The notes: a model not told the origin generated them from the sequence alone. Positions 8,763-16,713 are shown, counted from the stretch's first letter. The stretch: DNA of 37,013 nucleotides from Roseitalea sp. (GCA_017642895.1 JAEPON010000012.1:1-37013), one strand, 5' to 3'. Numbers and translations are program-made.

Positions 8763-9233
8763 TCAGAATGTCTCGATGATCAGCCGCGCGTCACACGAAC
8801 TTCCATCATAGGTGCCGACCCAGACATCGAAGATGCCGTCGCCGGCCGGCCGGGTCAGGCGTATCTTGGCATCGCCGGCGCCCAGATCGTCGTCATCATA
8901 GTACCAGTTGCGCGCTGACGTGTTGACCAACAGCACCGAGTCGCACTCGCTGCGCACGCGAAACTCGATCGAATAGCCGCTGATGCGCTCGACGGTGATC
9001 GAAAAATCGGGGCTGCTGGTCGTGTAGCCCGGCAGCGAGCCGGGATAATTCTGCGCCCTGATGCCGCATTTGGTCAGATTGTTCTGCCCGCCCGCAACGA
9101 CCGACAGCGATTTGGGTGAATAGAGTTCGTCGCCCGAGAACGTGTATTTGTCGCCCCAGATCGTATAATCTGGACAGGCGAACGCGGCCGTGGCGAAGCA
9201 CGCCATCACCCCTGCTAGGATCAATCTCATCAT
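8763..9233 (-). CDS. Small secreted protein of unknown function
   Basis: 156 residues. It starts with a clear signal peptide (Met-Met-Arg then a hydrophobic stretch ending Ala-Phe-Ala before Cys-Pro-Asp-Tyr); the first mature residue could be Cys, but there is no convincing lipobox. The mature part has few charges, many Gly/Ser/Tyr, four Cys after the signal sequence (likely two disulfides), a run of Asp (YYDDDD) and Trp-Val-Gly-Thr-Tyr-Asp-Gly near the end, suggesting a beta-sandwich that may bind calcium. I recall similar domains, alone or repeated, in secreted alphaproteobacterial proteins, but no function. The reading frame extends to 9284; ATG 9233 was chosen because GGGAGG lies just upstream. 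TTGACA on the minus strand at 9286-9281 may be its -35 box. Confidence 0.75.
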   Translation of the reverse strand: MMRLILAGVMACFATAAFACPDYTIWGDKYTFSGDELYSPKSLSVVAGGQNNLTKCGIRAQNYPGSLPGYTTSSPDFSITVERISGYSIEFRVRSECDSVLLVNTSARNWYYDDDDLGAGDAKIRLTRPAGDGIFDVWVGTYDGSSCDARLIIETF

Positions 9234-9323
9234 GGTAGCCCTCCCTGACATGATGAGGCTATTTGTCACATTACGTGATGTCAAATATGTAACGCGTCGT
9301 CAGGGCATGATTCGGCCGCGCTG

Positions 9324-10100
9324 TCAGTAGCGGAACTGTTCGGCCAGGATGCGCTCGTCCCAGGAGTGGTTGGCGTCAAACAGGATCGTCGCTGTTGCGT
9401 CCCGGGCTTCGCGCACGGTCACGCGCCGCACGGATTTGACCTCGGTGTGGTCAGCGACCGCGTTGACCGGGCGCTTGGCCGCCTCCAGGACTTCGATATC
9501 CACCGTCACATGGTTGGGCAGGAGCGCGCCGCGCCAACGCCGCGGCCGGAACGCGCTGACCGGTGTCAGCGCCAGAAGCGGCGCGTCGATCGGCACGATC
9601 GGCCCCTGCGCGGACAGATTGTAAGCGGTCGAGCCGGCTGGCGTGGCGACCATGACACCGTCGCAGACCAATTCCTCCATGCGCACTTTGCCATCGACCG
9701 TGATGCGCAGTTTGGCCGCCTGGTAGGATTGGCGGAAGAGCGAGACCTCGTTGATCGCCAGCGCCCGGTGCGCGGTGCCGTCTTCGCCGATGGCCGTCAT
9801 CCGCAAGGGCCGGATCGTCTCCGTTTCGGCGGCTGCGATGCGCTCCCGCAGATCGTTTTCGCCATATTCGTTCATCAGAAAGCCGACCGAACCGCGATTC
9901 ATGCCATAGATGGATTTGCCCGAGTTCATGAAGCGGTGGATGGTCTGCAGCATGAAGCCGTCGCCGCCAAGGGCAACGATCACGCCGGCATCGCCGGTCG
10001 ATGATTGTCCATAAAGGGCGGCCAGATGGCGGGCGGCTTCGTCGGCATCGGGCGTGCCGGACGACAGGAAGGCCAGGCCACCGGTCACCATCTGGTCCAT
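9324..10100 (-). CDS. nadK: NAD kinase
   Basis: 258 residues. ATP-NAD kinase phosphorylates NAD+ to NADP+ in the cytoplasm. GGDG at residues 45-48 is the signature nucleotide motif with the catalytic Asp, Asn-Glu at 117-118 binds NAD, and TPAGSTAYN at 153-161 is the second family signature. The frame is open for 34 more codons upstream, but ATG 10100 has GGAG nine bases before it and gives the usual rhizobial length, while the extra residues show no similarity to the family. It lies downstream of the tRNA-Thr gene on the same strand. Confidence 0.95.
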   Translation of the reverse strand: MDQMVTGGLAFLSSGTPDADEAARHLAALYGQSSTGDAGVIVALGGDGFMLQTIHRFMNSGKSIYGMNRGSVGFLMNEYGENDLRERIAAAETETIRPLRMTAIGEDGTAHRALAINEVSLFRQSYQAAKLRITVDGKVRMEELVCDGVMVATPAGSTAYNLSAQGPIVPIDAPLLALTPVSAFRPRRWRGALLPNHVTVDIEVLEAAKRPVNAVADHTEVKSVRRVTVREARDATATILFDANHSWDERILAEQFRY

Positions 10101-10204
10101 CGCGCCACGCTCCACCCTGCCGTTACCCGGCGGCGCGGGCATGCGCCCTGACGCCGCGAGCGTGAAACCGGTACAGGTCAGAGGAACAGCCTCGAACCGC
10201 ACCG

Positions 10205-10234
10205 GCGGGCGGGGTTGGTTGGCCAGCCGCCCGC
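10205..10234 (-). repeat. Inverted repeat downstream of tRNA-Thr, possible 3' processing or termination hairpin
   Basis: Perfect 8-bp arms GCGGGCGG (10205-10212) and CCGCCCGC (10227-10234) with a 14-base loop, ten bases beyond the tRNA 3' end. There is no T-tract on the minus strand after it, so intrinsic termination is doubtful. Confidence 0.3.
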
Positions 10235-10243
10235 AAACAAAGA

Positions 10244-10319
10244 TGGTGCCCCCACACGGACTCGAACCGCGGACCTACTGATTACAAATCAGTTGCTCTA
10301 CCAACTGAGCTATAGGGGC
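10244..10319 (-). tRNA. tRNA-Thr(UGU)
   Basis: 76 bases including an encoded CCA end. On the minus strand the acceptor arm GCCCCTA pairs with TGGGGGC (one G-T wobble). The D arm has GCTCAGTTGGTAGAGC, the anticodon stem ACTGA/TCAGT closes the loop TTTGTAA with anticodon TGT, and the T arm contains GGTTCGAGTCC. It reads ACA codons. A neighbouring protein gene lies on each side. Confidence 0.97.
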
Positions 10320-10394
10320 AACCCGCGGGCAGATAAGCAAAGCGGGGCGATCTGTAAACCCGGCTCGTGCGCAACCGGTTAACCGGCCGGCGCG

Positions 10395-10880
10395 CTATTC
10401 GGCCTCATCGGCCGAAACGGCGTTGAGCATGCCGTATCGCTCGGCGCCGATCTTCTCGAACAGATCGATCTGCGTTTCCAGAAAATCGATATGCCCCTCT
10501 TCGTCGGCGATCAGATCCTCGAACAGGGCCATGGTGACATAGTCGCCCGCTTCTCGGCAGATCTCGCGTGATGTGGTGTAGGAGTCCCAGGCGTCGCGCT
10601 CCCCGGCCAGATCGGCGTCAAGAACTTCGCGGACGCTCTGGCCGATGCGCAGCGGCGCCACGTTCTGCAGGTTCGGCAGACCTTCCAGGAAAATGATCCG
10701 GGCGACGATCTTGTCGGCGTGCTGCATCTCCTCGATGCTCTCCGCGCGTTCCTTGTTGGCCAGTTTCTGATATCCCCAATCTTCGAGCAGGCGGTAGTGC
10801 AGCCAGTACTGGTTGACCGCGCCAAGCTCCAGAAACAGCGCTTCGTTCAGCCGCTCGATGACCTTCTCATTGCCCTTCAT
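10395..10880 (-). CDS. bfr: Bacterioferritin
   Basis: 161 residues, normal length. Bacterioferritin forms 24-subunit haem-containing shells that oxidise Fe(II) and store it as ferric mineral in the cytoplasm. All di-iron ferroxidase ligands are present (Glu18, Glu51, His54, Glu94, Glu127, His130), as are Tyr25 and the haem ligand Met52, so it should be an active haem-binding Bfr rather than a degenerate subunit. The ATG at 10880 follows GGAGGGA by several bases. It lies downstream of the Bfd-like gene on the same strand but has its own promoter with an Irr-type box in the 58-base gap, so iron control is expected. Confidence 0.97.
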   Translation of the reverse strand: MKGNEKVIERLNEALFLELGAVNQYWLHYRLLEDWGYQKLANKERAESIEEMQHADKIVARIIFLEGLPNLQNVAPLRIGQSVREVLDADLAGERDAWDSYTTSREICREAGDYVTMALFEDLIADEEGHIDFLETQIDLFEKIGAERYGMLNAVSADEAE

Positions 10881-10901
10881 GGGTGAGTCCCTCCAACAAA
10901 G

Positions 10902-10918
10902 ATTAGAATAATTATAAA
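10902..10918 (-). promoter_or_regulatory. Irr-type iron control element over the bfr -10 box
   Basis: The 17-base imperfect palindrome at 10902-10918 matches the ICE/Irr-box pattern TTTAGAA-TNA-TTCTAAA at all but two positions. On the minus strand it contains a perfect TATAAT (10916-10911), 30 bases upstream of the bfr ATG. No good -35 box is seen at the right distance. In rhizobia Irr represses bfr when iron and haem are low; a box lying on the -10 fits repression. Consensus is from memory. Confidence 0.6.
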
Positions 10919-10938
10919 GTAGCGATTGTCTGGAAAGA

Positions 10939-11253
10939 TCAAGCCGCTTTCCGCATTTTCACCGATTTTGCCAAACGGCGAACCGTCTCTCGGCGGTCAT
11001 GCTCGGCGCGGATGCGCGCGATGAAGGGGACAATCTTGTCTTCGGGCGTGGCCCTGCGGCGGTGATAGGCTTCGCTGACGGAAATGATCGTGTCGATCAC
11101 GCGGGGAAAGCAGCCGCAGCATTTGCCGCGTTTCGCCATGGCATGATAGACCATGCCGGGCGTGATGAGTTGCCACTCATCGGCTTGCAGAAAACCGGTG
11201 ATGACATCCTCGATCTCGCGCAGGGCGATCACATTGCAACTGCATACGATCAT
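10939..11253 (-). CDS. Bfd-like (2Fe-2S)-binding protein
   Basis: 104 residues. Cys4 and Cys6 (CSC) at the N-terminus and Cys45, Cys46 and Cys48 (KCCGC) later give the CxC...CxxC ligand set of the Bfd-type [2Fe-2S] domain, with a slightly longer spacing than in E. coli Bfd. Bfd reduces the ferric core of bacterioferritin so that iron can leave. The neighbouring bfr gene on the same strand supports this role. The C-terminal 40 residues are Arg/Lys-rich and absent from the 64-residue E. coli protein; such extended forms occur in rhizobia. An FNR/FixK-like box lies about 65 bases upstream of the ATG. Confidence 0.85.
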   Translation of the reverse strand: MIVCSCNVIALREIEDVITGFLQADEWQLITPGMVYHAMAKRGKCCGCFPRVIDTIISVSEAYHRRRATPEDKIVPFIARIRAEHDRRETVRRLAKSVKMRKAA

Positions 11254-11312
11254 CGCGGGCCTGTCCTTGCCTTGATGGATCGGAGCGTCGCACGATGCGG
11301 GGCAGGGCGCCT

Positions 11313-11326
11313 TTGATCCATGTCAA
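11313..11326 (-). promoter_or_regulatory. FNR/FixK-like box upstream of the Bfd-like gene
   Basis: TTGAT-CCAT-GTCAA, one mismatch from the palindromic consensus TTGAT-N4-ATCAA. Its centre is about 66 bases upstream of the ATG at 11253, so a start point near 11278 would put it at the class II activator position (-41.5). No strong -10 box was found, and the regulator itself is not in the window. Confidence 0.4.
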
Positions 11327-11387
11327 ACAGCGAGGGGGCGGGCATCGGTGCGTCGGTGCGTGCGGCGGTCGTCATCGATGGTCCGTC

Positions 11388-11795
11388 TCAGTGCAATTGG
11401 GCCGGCGGGTGCGTGTCGCGGCGCGCCGACTGGTCGATGGCCTCGCTGATCAGCGAGGCGGGCATCGGCAGAAGCGTTTTTCCGAAGCTGCGCATGATCA
11501 GCGCAAACGCACCGGCGGCGATGGCGACCGCGTCACAGCGGTTGGCGCAGGTCAAGGCGTGCAGGCACAGATCAACCGCCCGGCCGTCACCATTCTGGAT
11601 GGCCGCAATCAGCCCGACGATGAGCACCTCGTCCCGGTTCGGATCGGCGTCGGGACGACCCGTATGCAGCGGGCAAACCGCACACCAGCCCAGCGCCTCG
11701 ACGAAGTCCAGCATGGCCGCGGTGGCCGCTCGTGCCTGCGCGTCGGACAGAGTTTGGCGAAAAAAGCGAAGCAGCGCGGTCTCGGCGACGGGCAT
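11388..11795 (-). CDS. Conserved-looking hypothetical protein with Cys motifs
   Basis: 135 residues, family not recognised. It is mostly helical: an N-terminal segment, then Trp-Cys-Ala-Val-Cys (CxxC) near residue 37, a Leu/Ile-rich helix, then Cys-x5-Cys-x3-Cys around residues 79-89, and a second hydrophobic helix. Five Cys in this spacing suggest a metal or Fe-S site, but that is inference. The frame is open to GTG 11981, yet codons just upstream of ATG 11795 include AGA and GGA, rare in neighbouring genes, and GGAG lies 11 bases before this ATG. ATG 11909 is another possible start. Long open frames on the opposite strand over this region look like shadows. TTGACA (11977-11972, minus) with TACATG 18 bases on may be its promoter. 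Confidence 0.6.
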   Translation of the reverse strand: MPVAETALLRFFRQTLSDAQARAATAAMLDFVEALGWCAVCPLHTGRPDADPNRDEVLIVGLIAAIQNGDGRAVDLCLHALTCANRCDAVAIAAGAFALIMRSFGKTLLPMPASLISEAIDQSARRDTHPPAQLH

Positions 11796-12184
11796 GCTGC
11801 GTCTGTCTCCAAAAGACGATCGTCTGATGCCTTCCAGAACGAGCTTCTCGGCAGGCCGGGAGAACCGGGCCGACCGATCGGGGCCGGTGTGGTGCAACCG
11901 GCTGTTCATGAGACAATGCCTGTGTCCGAACCAATGGCCATGGACATCATGTACGCCTGCCGAATAACTGGTGTCAAACACTCTAGTTTTTAATCGTTCC
12001 AGATTGGCGGCTCCGTCACTGCCAGCCTTTTCCGGCTTCAGGAAGCGATCGGTGGCGTGAGGGGCGGGGCGGATTCCCCAAGGTCACCTTTCACGGCTTC
12101 TTAAGATCGGCGTGGCAGCATTTCCTGTCAGATCAAAACAAGCTCTCGGGATTGGCATGCCGGGTGCGGTGTGGGGACGGTGCC

Positions 12185-12883
12185 ATGGCGAGAAATGACT
12201 GGATGCTGCTTGTGCCGGTTCTCGCGGCGGCGGTTTTGGCGATGGCGGCCGCCATGCAGCCTTTTGTCGATCCGCGCCTTTTGTTTCTCGATACGATCAT
12301 CGCCGGCGTGGTGTCGGGTGATTGCTGCCGCTCATGGTACGGTTTCATGTCAACGCTTGGGGTTTTGATGTGGGTCGGAACCGGTTCGGTCCTCCTGTTT
12401 GCGGCAATGATGTTGATGCGCATGGATCGTGCGCCGGTGGTCCGCCTGCAACTGCTTTTTGCCGGCCTGATAAGCCTGACCTTCGGTTTGGATGATGTTT
12501 ATCTCATCCATGAAAACGCCGCGCCCAAGCTCGGCGTGCCGCAGCTTGCGGTTCTTCTGGCCTATGTGCTTCTGGCGATGGCCTACATGGCGCTGAGCTG
12601 GCGTCGCATCCTCGCCTTCAATCCCGTCCTGTTCCTGCTGGCCGGCGGGCTTCTGGCGGCGAGCCTGGTGGTCGATCTTTTCGGCACGACAGGCAGCGTG
12701 ATGACCATCGTTTGGGAAGATGGCGCCAAATTCGTCGGTATTGCCGCCTGGTCGAGCTATCATTTGGCGTTCGCCTCGCTGGCCGTTCGGGCGGCAGCCG
12801 GCGTCGTCGATCAGCCCAAATACCGCGTCGCTGGAACGCACGACGCCAACCCATCCAGCGCGCGGGTTTACCGCGCAAGTTAA
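12185..12883 (+). CDS. Multi-pass membrane protein of unknown function
   Basis: 232 residues with about six or seven hydrophobic segments and short loops. Polar residues stand out within or next to membrane segments: Gly-Leu-Asp-Asp-Val-Tyr-x-Ile-His-Glu around residues 105-114 and Trp-Glu-Asp-Gly-Ala-Lys-Phe-Val-Gly-Ile with Ser-Tyr-His further on (about 180-200). Asp-Asp, His, Glu and a later Glu/Asp/His in membrane helices recall metal-dependent membrane hydrolases of the ceramidase-like kind, but I cannot assign a family. ATG 12185 is preceded by GGGGACGG; the frame is open 11 codons further. It lies just before the acyl-transfer operon on the same strand, separated by 258 bases from the next assigned start, so a shared role is possible but unproven. 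The 390 bases upstream (11796-12184) show no clear promoter for it. Confidence 0.7.
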   Translation: MARNDWMLLVPVLAAAVLAMAAAMQPFVDPRLLFLDTIIAGVVSGDCCRSWYGFMSTLGVLMWVGTGSVLLFAAMMLMRMDRAPVVRLQLLFAGLISLTFGLDDVYLIHENAAPKLGVPQLAVLLAYVLLAMAYMALSWRRILAFNPVLFLLAGGLLAASLVVDLFGTTGSVMTIVWEDGAKFVGIAAWSSYHLAFASLAVRAAAGVVDQPKYRVAGTHDANPSSARVYRAS

Positions 12884-12994
12884 CCACCCAACCGTTTTTG
12901 GCGCTCTTCCCTTAGGTCATTTCGCGGTAATCGCATAAGGTGTCGGACGGGTGCTGAGGGGACACGGTACGCGATGACGGCATGGGCCACGCAA

Positions 12995-13024
12995 CACGTT
13001 TGCCAAGACCACGTTTGCCAAGAC
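12995..13024 (+). repeat. Perfect tandem duplication of 15 bp
   Basis: CACGTTTGCCAAGAC occurs twice in immediate succession (12995-13009 and 13010-13024). It lies in the gap between the membrane protein gene and the first ligase. If translation began at ATG 12974 it would duplicate five residues (HVCQD). The rest of 12884-13141 shows no promoter I would defend. Confidence 0.9.
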
Positions 13025-13141
13025 GATGGCAGCGGCAAGACACCGCAAGATCGGGCGTTTGACTATTGGCGTGCTCTGGACGCGCCGCCCCACCGCATCG
13101 CGCGGGCGCTCCGGTGCGATGAGGCGGGGGCCGCCGGCAAA

Positions 13142-14713
13142 ATGTCTGAAACCGGCGCCGCGACCGGCACCGTTTCCGCAACACCGTGGCCAAACCGTAC
13201 CGCCAACACGCTGATCCGCAAGGGGCTTTCACGACCCCCGACCGAGCAACTCGTTTTTACGGCCGGCGAGGGCGCTTTGACCGCAGGCGACGTTGCGGCC
13301 ATCGTTGCGCGGCTCTGCGCCGGTTTGGCCGCGCGCGGCGTCGGCGAGGGCCGCCGCATCGCAGTCGATGCCACACAGCGACTCGAAACCTATCTTGTCA
13401 CGCTGGCCGCGCTTTTGCAGGGCGCGACGGTGGTCCGGCTTGGTGATACCGTCGGGCCGCAGGCGTTGCGCGCCATGGTGCTGGCCGCGCCGTCCGTTCT
13501 GACCTTTTCCGACCGGCTGGACGTGATCGGCGATCTGGCCGAAGTGGGCGAGGGCATCCCGCTCGACGCGTTTGCCGAGTTCGTTGCCGGATGCCCCGAT
13601 CCCGCCGCCAATTTCTGGGCGGACCTGCCGACCGTGACGCCCGACAATGCCGCCTTTGTCGGCTTCACCAGCGGATCGACCGGCGCGCCCAAGGCGATGG
13701 AAACCAGCCATGAGGCGGTGTTCCGTTCGACCGAGATCGCCCAGCGCACCTTCGGGTTCGACACATCGGACATTTTCTGCACAGCGACCGATTTTACCGC
13801 ACTGAGCGCGTTCCGCTCGCTTGTGACGCTGCCATTTGCCAGCGGCGGACGGGTCGTCATCCCCGATGCCGAGGCGCGCGACAACCCGGTTGCGATGGCG
13901 CTTTTGTGCGAACGCTATGGCGTGACCCGGTTGACGGCGGTGCCGGCTGTGCTGCGCGCCTTCGCCAAGGCCGGCGCGCGGATCACCCGAGAGGAGCTGG
14001 CCTCGATTCGCACCATCTTCTCGGGCTCTGGCGTTCTCGACTTTGCCACCGCCGATCTTCTCCGCGAGCGCTTTTCGCTGCCGGTGGTCGACTATTATGG
14101 TGGCCGCGAGTTCGCGACCGCCGCCTATTCCGATCCCGACACGCCGCACACGATGAGCGCCGGCGGCGGTTTCGTGCGCGACTGCCTGGCCATCATCGTT
14201 GATGACAACCGCCAGCCAGTGGAATCGGGAGAGGTTGGCGAGATCGTTGTTCATTCCGATTGCATGACATTGTCGCCGCTGCCGTCGATCGAAACCGCGG
14301 GAGACTGGGCCGGCTGGCACTTTACGGGCGATCTGGGCCGTTTCCTGCCCGGCGACCGGCTGGAAATCGTGGGCCGCAAGAAAGATGTCATCAAGACCGC
14401 CGAGGGCACGCTGGTCAGTCCCGCCGAGATCGAGGGTGCGCTCAACGCGATCGACTGGGTCATCGAGGCCTGTGTGTTTTCGTGGACCGATTCTCACGGG
14501 ATCGAACGCATTGGCGCGGCGATGATCGGCGCGCCGGCCAGCGGTGATGCCGAACGCACCGCGAAGGCGGCGGTGCGCGACGCGCTTGGCCCCTACAAGA
14601 CGCCGGCCCGCATCCTGGTGCTCGATGACCTGCCGAGGCTGGCCCGGCGCAAGCCTGACAAGGCAGGCTTGCGGCAGAGACTCACCCAAGCCGAGAAGGC
14701 ATCATCGCCATGA
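13142..14713 (+). CDS. AMP-forming acyl/aminoacyl ligase (ANL superfamily), first ligase of a Dlt-like cluster
   Basis: 523 residues from ATG 13142. The ANL signature TSGSTGAPK at residues 176-184 is intact, followed by an unusual A5-like motif YYGGREFATA instead of YGxTE. The GDLG, GRKKDVIKTAEG and C-terminal RRKPDK segments (hinge and catalytic Lys region) are present. The enzyme should activate a carboxylic or amino acid with ATP and pass it to a thiol; the substrate is not readable. An in-frame ATG at 12974 would add 56 residues that do not look like the family and include a 5-residue tandem repeat; neither start has a strong ribosome binding site. The stop overlaps the next gene's ATG (ATGA), so the two ligases are translationally coupled. 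Confidence 0.85.
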   Translation: MSETGAATGTVSATPWPNRTANTLIRKGLSRPPTEQLVFTAGEGALTAGDVAAIVARLCAGLAARGVGEGRRIAVDATQRLETYLVTLAALLQGATVVRLGDTVGPQALRAMVLAAPSVLTFSDRLDVIGDLAEVGEGIPLDAFAEFVAGCPDPAANFWADLPTVTPDNAAFVGFTSGSTGAPKAMETSHEAVFRSTEIAQRTFGFDTSDIFCTATDFTALSAFRSLVTLPFASGGRVVIPDAEARDNPVAMALLCERYGVTRLTAVPAVLRAFAKAGARITREELASIRTIFSGSGVLDFATADLLRERFSLPVVDYYGGREFATAAYSDPDTPHTMSAGGGFVRDCLAIIVDDNRQPVESGEVGEIVVHSDCMTLSPLPSIETAGDWAGWHFTGDLGRFLPGDRLEIVGRKKDVIKTAEGTLVSPAEIEGALNAIDWVIEACVFSWTDSHGIERIGAAMIGAPASGDAERTAKAAVRDALGPYKTPARILVLDDLPRLARRKPDKAGLRQRLTQAEKASSP

Positions 14714-16572
14714 CCCAACAGCCCCTCGACCTGCACGGTCCGCTGACCGGCCTTATCGACCGGGCCGTGCAATCGGCCGACGCGCAAAAGCCGTTCATGG
14801 TGATCGATGGAAAGCCGCTGACCTATGGCGCCTTCACCGACAGGGTCGCGCGGCTGGTCGCGCTGCTTGGCGCCAAGGGCCTTGCGCGTGGCGACCGCGC
14901 AGGCATCGTCACCGAAGACCCCGCCATGGCCGCCGCGCTCATCGTTGCGTCCCTGCGCGCAGGCATCGCCATCGTCAATTTCAACCCGGCCATGACGCCG
15001 CCCGAACGCACCAATGCGCTGGCCGCCACCGATCTTGCGCATCTGTTCATTGACCGGCTGATGTTCGACGCCGGCCCGCTGCCGGCGGGCCTAGCACACA
15101 CAATCATCGAGCCGGACACCGGCGCGGGCGGGCTGATCGGCAAGCTTTTGATGCGCGGCGCGAAATCAGCCGGCCCTTCGGGTCTCGCCGGCGAACTGGC
15201 GGCCATCGACCCGGCGCCGATGCCGGCACCCGTGCCCGCCGACGCGATCGGCCTGATGCTGTTTACCTCCGGCACCACCAGCGCGCCCAAGGTCGTCCAG
15301 CTCAGCCATGCCAACCTCGCCGCGCAGCTCGCCACCTTCTTCAAGGTCTATGATTACGACGCGGACAGCCGCATTCTCAATCCGCTGCCGATGCATTTTA
15401 CCGATGGCATTCTGCACGGGCCGCTGATGGCCCTCATGACCGGCGCGACGCTCTACCGGCCGCGGCGTTTCAACGTGCAGGAGCTGGGTACACTGCTTGA
15501 CAGCGTCTATCGCGACCGCATCACCCATTTCAATCTGGTGCCGGCCATGCTGTCGCTGATGGACCGGCTGGGCGATGCCTATCGCGATGCGCTGGCAACG
15601 CCCGATTTCCGCTATATCCGCTCCAGCGGCGACCGCCTGCCCGAAGCGCTGTGGCACAGCGTGCAGGACCGTTTCGGCGTCAGGGTCATCAACACGTATG
15701 GCCTGTCGGAGACGGTGTGCGAGGCGCTCTATTGCGGACCGTCCGAAGACAGTTTCCGTATCGGCACGATCGGCAAGCCGGTCGATTGCGAGATCCGCCT
15801 TGTCGGCGAAGACGGCGCGCCGGCAGCGCCGGGCGCAGCGGGCGAACTGATGATTTCCGGCACCAACATCATGGCCGGCTATCTCAACCGGCCGGACCTG
15901 ACGGCCGACGCGATCGATGCGGACGGCTGGTTCCGCACCGGCGATCTGGCGACCATCGATCCGGACGGGTTCGTCACGATCACCGGGCGCAAGAAGGCGC
16001 TGATCATCTCCGGCGGGGCCAACATCCAGCCGCAGGAGATCGTCGATGCGATGCTGACGCATGATGCTGTGGCCGAGGCGCACGCGCTGGGCACGCCCGA
16101 TCCGGTCTGGGGCGAACGCGTCGTCTGCGCGATCGTGCCGCGGGCCGGCGATGCCGTGCCGGACCAGGATGCGCTGACGGCCCACGCACGCGCACTTTTG
16201 AGCGCCAACAAGGTGCCGCGCGCCTTCAAGGTGATCGACGCGCTGCCGCGCAATCCGGCCGGCAAGGTGCTGGTCGATGGATTGCGGGCGCTGTTCGAGA
16301 CAGATGGTTCGGACAAAGGCGCCGGCGCAACCGGATCGGTCGAGGACCGCATCATGGCGCTCGCGGCGCAGGTCTTTGTCTGCGAACCGTCCGACCTGCG
16401 CCCGTCGTCGGAGCCGCGCTCGACATTCGGCTGGGACAGTTTCGCCCATCTGACGTTGATCAGCGAAGTGGAACGCGCTTTTTCCATCACACTTTCGGCG
16501 CGCGACGTGCTGCGTGTGACGACGCTCGGCCATCTGGTCGAAATCGTCGAACAGCACCGGGCCGGGGGCTGA
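14710..16572 (+). CDS. AMP-forming ligase fused to an acyl carrier protein domain
   Basis: 620 residues. Residues about 1-535 are an ANL ligase: TSGTTSAPK at 186-194 (a Ser replaces the usual Gly of SGTTGxPK), NTYGLSET, GWFRTGDL, GRKKALIISGG and the C-terminal NPAGK catalytic Lys motif. Residues about 540-620 are a carrier domain with FGWDSFAHL; Ser577 should carry the 4'-phosphopantetheine arm. The protein can therefore activate an acid and load it on its own carrier, combining what DltA and DltC do separately in Gram-positive D-alanylation. Its similarity in the ligase part is closer to acyl-CoA synthetases than to DltA, so a fatty or hydroxy acid is as likely as an amino acid. Seven bases separate it from the next small gene. 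Confidence 0.9.
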   Translation: MTQQPLDLHGPLTGLIDRAVQSADAQKPFMVIDGKPLTYGAFTDRVARLVALLGAKGLARGDRAGIVTEDPAMAAALIVASLRAGIAIVNFNPAMTPPERTNALAATDLAHLFIDRLMFDAGPLPAGLAHTIIEPDTGAGGLIGKLLMRGAKSAGPSGLAGELAAIDPAPMPAPVPADAIGLMLFTSGTTSAPKVVQLSHANLAAQLATFFKVYDYDADSRILNPLPMHFTDGILHGPLMALMTGATLYRPRRFNVQELGTLLDSVYRDRITHFNLVPAMLSLMDRLGDAYRDALATPDFRYIRSSGDRLPEALWHSVQDRFGVRVINTYGLSETVCEALYCGPSEDSFRIGTIGKPVDCEIRLVGEDGAPAAPGAAGELMISGTNIMAGYLNRPDLTADAIDADGWFRTGDLATIDPDGFVTITGRKKALIISGGANIQPQEIVDAMLTHDAVAEAHALGTPDPVWGERVVCAIVPRAGDAVPDQDALTAHARALLSANKVPRAFKVIDALPRNPAGKVLVDGLRALFETDGSDKGAGATGSVEDRIMALAAQVFVCEPSDLRPSSEPRSTFGWDSFAHLTLISEVERAFSITLSARDVLRVTTLGHLVEIVEQHRAGG

Positions 16573-16578
16573 TGGGCG

Positions 16579-16713
16579 ATGGACCGCAATTCGCGCACGC
16601 CGCGCCTTGCCGCGCACTACCGGCCAGCACCGCCCCTCGTCTGGTTCCATGCGCTGCTTGTGCTGTGCCTTGTTGCGGGCAGCGCCGCCATCATCGTCCT
16701 GATCATCCGCTGA
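16579..16713 (+). CDS. 44-residue single-pass membrane microprotein
   Basis: Short open frame between the ligase-carrier gene and the MBOAT gene. Residues 1-20 are polar with Arg4, Arg7, Arg9, Arg16 and several Pro; residues 21-43 are one uninterrupted hydrophobic stretch; it ends in Arg44. By the positive-inside rule the N-terminus is cytoplasmic. It starts seven bases after the preceding stop and ends 25 bases before the MBOAT ATG, so it fills the gap exactly and keeps the codon style of its neighbours. The ribosome binding site is poor, so translation may depend on coupling. No family recognised; an assembly or anchoring subunit for the MBOAT is a reasonable guess. It lacks the aromatic C-terminal motif of the second microprotein. 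Confidence 0.6.
   Translation: MDRNSRTPRLAAHYRPAPPLVWFHALLVLCLVAGSAAIIVLIIR

Noticed and set aside
11295..11993. Two long plus-strand open frames (to 11993 and 11967) over the small Cys protein
   Set aside because: Low-complexity Arg/Gly/Ala translation without helices or motifs; the minus-strand frame has a plausible start, signal and composition.
12040..12184. Riboswitch or structured leader before the membrane protein gene
   Set aside because: Scanned for paired stems and known conserved cores; only short, scattered complementarity was seen.
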